Assembly (NCBI GenBank): GCA_903839085.1
Contig: CAIMBE010000162.1
Span: forward strand, 1-58,828
From: an uncultured beta proteobacterium
GTDB taxonomy: Bacteria; Pseudomonadota; Gammaproteobacteria; Burkholderiales; Burkholderiaceae_C
Direction of reading: 5' to 3'
DNA: 58,828 nt
Under the pieces are notes generated by a model, which ran no database searches, had not been told where the DNA came from, and was given only the letters and a program-made list of their open reading frames with translations. Position numbers and translations under genes: made by a program. Shown here piece by piece: positions 55,023 to 58,828 of this stretch. How positions within the stretch are numbered: the first letter of the stretch is position 1; the number at the start of each line of letters is the position of its first letter.

Positions 55023-55546
55023 TTCTGCAACTCCCGCACCAGTGGCAGTATCTTGTCGCGCAGGGCCTCTTCCGTTACCGGTCCGATCTGCTTGTAGCGA
55101 ATCACACCCATCTTGTCGATCAGGAAGCTCTCAGGCACGCCATAGACCCCGAAATCGATGCCGATGCGCCCGTCGCGGTCGGTGATGGAGAGGTCATAGG
55201 GGTCGCCGTAGCGGGCCAGCCACTTCAGACCATCGGCGTTCTGGTCCTTGTAATCGAGACCGATCACGGGCAGGGTCTTGGTCTTGGCAAATTCCATCAG
55301 GATCGGGTGTTCCTGGCGGCAGGCGACGCACCAGGAGGCCCAGGTATTGAGGATCCAGACCTTGCCCAGCATGTCGCGGGCAGAAAACTGCTGGTCGGTC
55401 CCCTGCAGACGAGGGGCCGTGAAGAGGGGCGCCGGCTTGCCAATCAAGGGCGACGGGATCTCGTGCGGATCGCGCGTCAGGCCAATCGCCAGAAAGACCA
55501 CCAGCGTGGCAAAAATCCCGAGCGGAATGAGCGCCTTCTTGTTCAT
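55019..55546 (-). CDS. ccmG: Thiol:disulfide interchange protein CcmG/DsbE
   Basis: VWILNTWASWCVACRQEHPILMEFAK, YGVPESFLIDKMGVIRYKQIGP. Confidence 0.95.
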   Translation of the reverse strand: MNKKALIPLGIFATLVVFLAIGLTRDPHEIPSPLIGKPAPLFTAPRLQGTDQQFSARDMLGKVWILNTWASWCVACRQEHPILMEFAKTKTLPVIGLDYKDQNADGLKWLARYGDPYDLSITDRDGRIGIDFGVYGVPESFLIDKMGVIRYKQIGPVTEEALRDKILPLVRELQK

Positions 55547-57513
55547 GCGGCAACTCCCTTTGCCGTGCCGGTCAGCGCCTTGCCGGCCAGGCTCTTTCTG
55601 CGATAACGCCGATCCAGCGCCGCCATCGCGCCACCGATCGCCATCAGCAGGCAGCCGCCCCAGATCCATGTGACAAAGGGCTTGTGGTAGACGCGCATCG
55701 CCCAGGCTGGCGCTGCCCCGTCTTCCAGACGTTCGCCGAGCGCCACATAAACGTCGCGTGTCAGGCTGCTGTCGATGGCGGTCTCCGTCATCGGCATCGA
55801 GGATGAAAAATAGGTCCGCTTCTCTGGCTCCAGAGTGCGCAAAACCTTGCCGTCCTTGATCAGTTCGACAACGCCCCGATCCGCGTTGTAGTTCGGGCCG
55901 GGCACCGTGCTGATGCCTGTCAGCTTGAAGGTGTAGCCGGCCACCTCCACCGTGTCGCCCACCGCCATGCGCACGTCTTTTTCGGTTTCATAGCCCTTGA
56001 CCATGGTGATGCCGACGACGCAGACGGCAATGCCGATGTGCGCCAGGTGCATGCCCCAATAAGAAACCGGGATCGCCTTCAGGTTGACGCTGCCCTTGAT
56101 CTGGCGGTAGATCTGCTGCAGCGAGGACAGCACGATCCAGAACACCAGCGACAGGCTCAGGGCCACCAGCCATGACCAGGCTCCGGCCAGCAGCGGCGCG
56201 CTGCAGCCCAGCAGCACCGAGGCGATGGCCACCGGGCGCAGCTTTTTGCTCAACTCCGCCACGCTGTCGTTCTTCCAGCGGGCGTAGGAACCGATCACCA
56301 TGAAAAACAGGACCGGCAGCATGATCGGGGCAAAGACCGAATTGAAATAGGGCGGGCCGACCGACAGCTTGCCCAGGTTCAGCGCGTCCACGATCAGCGG
56401 GTACAGCGTGCCCAGCAAGACCGCGGCCGCCGCAGTGGTCAGCAACACGTTGTTGACCAGCAGGAAGGTCTCGCGCGACACCAGCGAAAACGAGCCGCCG
56501 GAGCGGACCTTGCCCGAGCGCGCTGCAAACAGGGTCAGCGAGCCGCCGACCACGGCGGCCAGGAACAGCAGGATGAAGACACCGCGCTTGGGGTCGGTGG
56601 CAAAGGCGTGGACCGAGGTCAGGACACCAGAGCGAACCAGGAAGGTGCCGAGCAGGCTCAGTGAAAAGCCGATGATCGACAGCATGATGGTCCAGCTTCG
56701 GAACAGTCCGCGCTTTTCCGTCACCGCCAGGGAATGGATCAGCGCCGAGCCGACCAGCCAGGGCAGGAATGAAGCGTTCTCCACCGGGTCCCAAAACCAC
56801 CAGCCGCCCCAGCCGAGTTCGTAGTAGGCCCACCAGGAACCCATGGCAATGCCGATGGTCAGGCAGATCCAGGCGGCGGTGGCCCAGGGCCGCGTCCAGC
56901 GCGCCCAGGCGGCATCGAGCCGGCCATTGAGCAGGGCGGCAATGGAAAAGGCAAATGGCACCGCCATGCCGACATAGCCCATGTAGAGCATCGGCGGATG
57001 AAACACCAGGCCCGGATCCTGCAGCAGGGGATTGAGGTCGCGTCCTTCGGCGGGAATGTCGCTCAGGCGCAGGAACGGATTCGAGGTGATCAGCATGAAG
57101 AGCAGGAAGCCGACCGCCACCAGGCCCATCACCGCCAGCACCCGGGACACCATCACGTCGGGCAACTGACGGGAAAACAGGGAGATCGCCATCATCCAGG
57201 AGCAAAGCATGACCAGCCACAGCAGCAGCGAGCCTTCATGGCCGCCCCAGACGCCGGCGATGCGGTAGATGTCGGGCAGCTTGGTGTTGGAGTGCTGCGC
57301 CACATAGGAGACCGAGAAATCGTTGGTATAGAAGGCGTAGGTCAGGCAGCAGAACGAGAAGCTGGCCAGTACCCAGAGCGCCTGCGCACCCGGTCGTGCC
57401 AGCGCCATCCAGTCGGAGCGTCCCTGCTGGCCGCCGATGACGCCCAGGGTGCCCAGCGCCAGCGCCACGAAGAGCGCCAGAATCAACGCAAAATGACCAA
57501 TTTCAGGAATCAT
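55543..57513 (-). CDS. ccmF: Cytochrome c heme lyase subunit CcmF
   Basis: WGGHEGSLLLWLVMLCSWM, ELGWGGWWFWDPVENASFLPWLVGSALIHSLAVTEKRGLFRSWT. Confidence 0.97.
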   Translation of the reverse strand: MIPEIGHFALILALFVALALGTLGVIGGQQGRSDWMALARPGAQALWVLASFSFCCLTYAFYTNDFSVSYVAQHSNTKLPDIYRIAGVWGGHEGSLLLWLVMLCSWMMAISLFSRQLPDVMVSRVLAVMGLVAVGFLLFMLITSNPFLRLSDIPAEGRDLNPLLQDPGLVFHPPMLYMGYVGMAVPFAFSIAALLNGRLDAAWARWTRPWATAAWICLTIGIAMGSWWAYYELGWGGWWFWDPVENASFLPWLVGSALIHSLAVTEKRGLFRSWTIMLSIIGFSLSLLGTFLVRSGVLTSVHAFATDPKRGVFILLFLAAVVGGSLTLFAARSGKVRSGGSFSLVSRETFLLVNNVLLTTAAAAVLLGTLYPLIVDALNLGKLSVGPPYFNSVFAPIMLPVLFFMVIGSYARWKNDSVAELSKKLRPVAIASVLLGCSAPLLAGAWSWLVALSLSLVFWIVLSSLQQIYRQIKGSVNLKAIPVSYWGMHLAHIGIAVCVVGITMVKGYETEKDVRMAVGDTVEVAGYTFKLTGISTVPGPNYNADRGVVELIKDGKVLRTLEPEKRTYFSSSMPMTETAIDSSLTRDVYVALGERLEDGAAPAWAMRVYHKPFVTWIWGGCLLMAIGGAMAALDRRYRRKSLAGKALTGTAKGVAA

Positions 57514-57573
57514 GTTTTATCCTAGTTGGGGATAGAGCTAATGGATGCAGCAATTGCCAAAATCCCTTTGCTG

Positions 57574-57650
57574 CGTCATTGCGAGCGCAGCGCGGCAATC
57601 CATGCCTCTTGGATGAGAAATCTGGATCGCCGCGCTGCGCTCGCGATGAC
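57574..57650. repeat. Dispersed palindromic repeat, copy D (ccmF-ccmE intergenic)
   Basis: CGTCATTGCGAGCGCAGCGCGGCAATCCATG ... TGGATCGCCGCGCTGCGCTCGCGATGAC; arms nearly perfect reverse complements. Confidence 0.93.
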
Positions 57651-57662
57651 AAGAATGGCAAG

Positions 57663-58106
57663 TCATTTAAGCGATTTGATGGTCTTCTGGACCTGCGCCT
57701 GATCCAGCGCTGCCTTGGCTTCGGGCGGCATGTAGTTCTCGTCGTGCTTGGCCAGCACTTCAGAGGCGACAAACTTGCCGCCGGCGTCGAACTTGCCCTG
57801 CGCGACGACACCCTTGCCTTCCTTGAACAGGTCGGGCAGGATGCCGGTGTAGGAGACTGCAAGTTCCTTGGCGGTATCGGTCACGATGAAGCCGACCGTC
57901 AGGTTGTCACGCTTGACCGACCCCTCCTTGACCAGGCCGCCGATCCGGAAGGTCCGGTTCTTGGGCGCTTCGCCGGCCGCCACCTGCGTCGGACTGAAGA
58001 AGAACACCAGATTGCTCTCGAACGCATTGAGCACGAGATAGGCCGCCAGACCCAGGGCAGCCAGTCCGCCGACGATCATGGCGGCGCGCTTGTGACGTGG
58101 TTTCAT
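57663..58106 (-). CDS. ccmE: Cytochrome c maturation protein CcmE
   Basis: [64 protein letters not shown]; heme-binding HDENYMPPE. Confidence 0.97.
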   Translation of the reverse strand: MKPRHKRAAMIVGGLAALGLAAYLVLNAFESNLVFFFSPTQVAAGEAPKNRTFRIGGLVKEGSVKRDNLTVGFIVTDTAKELAVSYTGILPDLFKEGKGVVAQGKFDAGGKFVASEVLAKHDENYMPPEAKAALDQAQVQKTIKSLK

Positions 58107-58285
58107 TGGGGATCACCTCTTTCCGATTCAAATTGGGCGCGCAGGCTGCGCAGCACCTCGCGCCGCTTGGCACGAACCTGCAGCACCTCGATGACCACCG
58201 CCAAAGCGGTGAGCCCAAAGGCTGGCCACACGTACTGGGCATAGCCGCCCATGGCCAAAAACTCGTTCCAGTTATTCCACTGCAT
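58103..58285 (-). CDS. ccmD: Heme exporter protein CcmD
   Basis: Short single-[50 protein letters not shown] between ccmE and ccmC. Confidence 0.9.
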   Translation of the reverse strand: MQWNNWNEFLAMGGYAQYVWPAFGLTALAVVIEVLQVRAKRREVLRSLRAQFESERGDPQ

Positions 58286-58826
58286 GTTTTACCCACTCCG
58301 TATGGCGTTCCCGATCCAGGATGATGGTGCGCACACGTACCAGTGTCATGGTGATGGCGTACATCCAGAATGCCACGGTCATCAGTCCCATGCCCCACAG
58401 CATGGCAGGTGCAATGGACGCGCCTTTCACGGTGACCGAAGCTCCCTGGTGCAAGGTATTCCACCAATACACCGAGCCGTAAATAATGGGAATGTTCACG
58501 GCGCCAACCAGCGCGAGCACGGCGCTGGCCTTGTCGGCGCGGCGCGGGTCATCAATGGACGACTGCAGGGCGATGAACCCCAGGTACAGGAAGAGCAGAA
58601 TCAGCGACGACGTGAGGCGCGCGTCCCAGACCCACCAGGTGCCCCACATGGGTTTGCCCCAGAGCGAACCCGTGGCCAGGGACAAAAACGCCAGTATCGC
58701 GCCAGTGGGGGCGAGCGCCGAAGCCATCATGCCCGACAGCCGGGTGTTGAAAGCCAAACCAAAACCGGCCCAGCCGGCCATGACAAGGTACACAAACATG
58801 GAGAGCGAGGCGGCTGGCACGTGCAC
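58272..58826 (-). CDS. ccmC: Heme ABC transporter permease CcmC; 5' end is outside the window
   Basis: GKPMWGTWWVWDARLTSSLILLFLYLGFIAL; NIPIIYGSVYWWNTLHQGAS. Confidence 0.95.
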   Translation of the reverse strand: MHVPAASLSMFVYLVMAGWAGFGLAFNTRLSGMMASALAPTGAILAFLSLATGSLWGKPMWGTWWVWDARLTSSLILLFLYLGFIALQSSIDDPRRADKASAVLALVGAVNIPIIYGSVYWWNTLHQGASVTVKGASIAPAMLWGMGLMTVAFWMYAITMTLVRVRTIILDRERHTEWVKHAVE

Positions 58827-58828
58827 GA

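Overview
Window of a GC-rich betaproteobacterial chromosome, most likely Burkholderiales/Comamonadaceae-like judged from gene content and order. It is almost entirely housekeeping: gltB(partial)-gltD, mlaFEDACB-like lipid transport, an ABC exporter, BolA, the his cluster (hisGDCBHAFIE), tatABC, a WbpM/CapD-like dehydratase, miaB, ffh, pilSR, accBC/prmA, mpl, a class I DAHP synthase, tldD, rodA, an RNase II family gene, aroE, mtgA, cdsA-like, ruvC, an EF-G-like GTPase, hemG and the ccm cytochrome c maturation cluster (ccmI to ccmC, truncated by the window end). No mobile element, CRISPR array, tRNA or rRNA was recognised. The most interesting items lie between the genes. (1) A 22-codon leader ORF (MTSACFYFDYFWFSSACGGREF*), followed by a GC-rich hairpin with a T-run and a competing anti-terminator segment, sits directly upstream of the DAHP synthase gene. 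It looks like a classical aromatic amino acid transcription attenuator. (2) A decayed class Ia ribonucleotide reductase operon (nrdA and nrdB relics) lies between pilR and a histone H1-like gene, and an apparently preserved NrdR-box pair lies upstream. (3) A dispersed palindromic repeat (CGTCATTGCGAGCGAAGCGCGGCAATCCA) occurs at four intergenic sites, including inside the his and ccm operons. (4) A second repeat-like insert lies between hisA and hisF, with a hairpin next to the hisF start. (5) CcmI carries a duplicated TPR module. All calls come from reading the sequence and ORF track; no database search was run.
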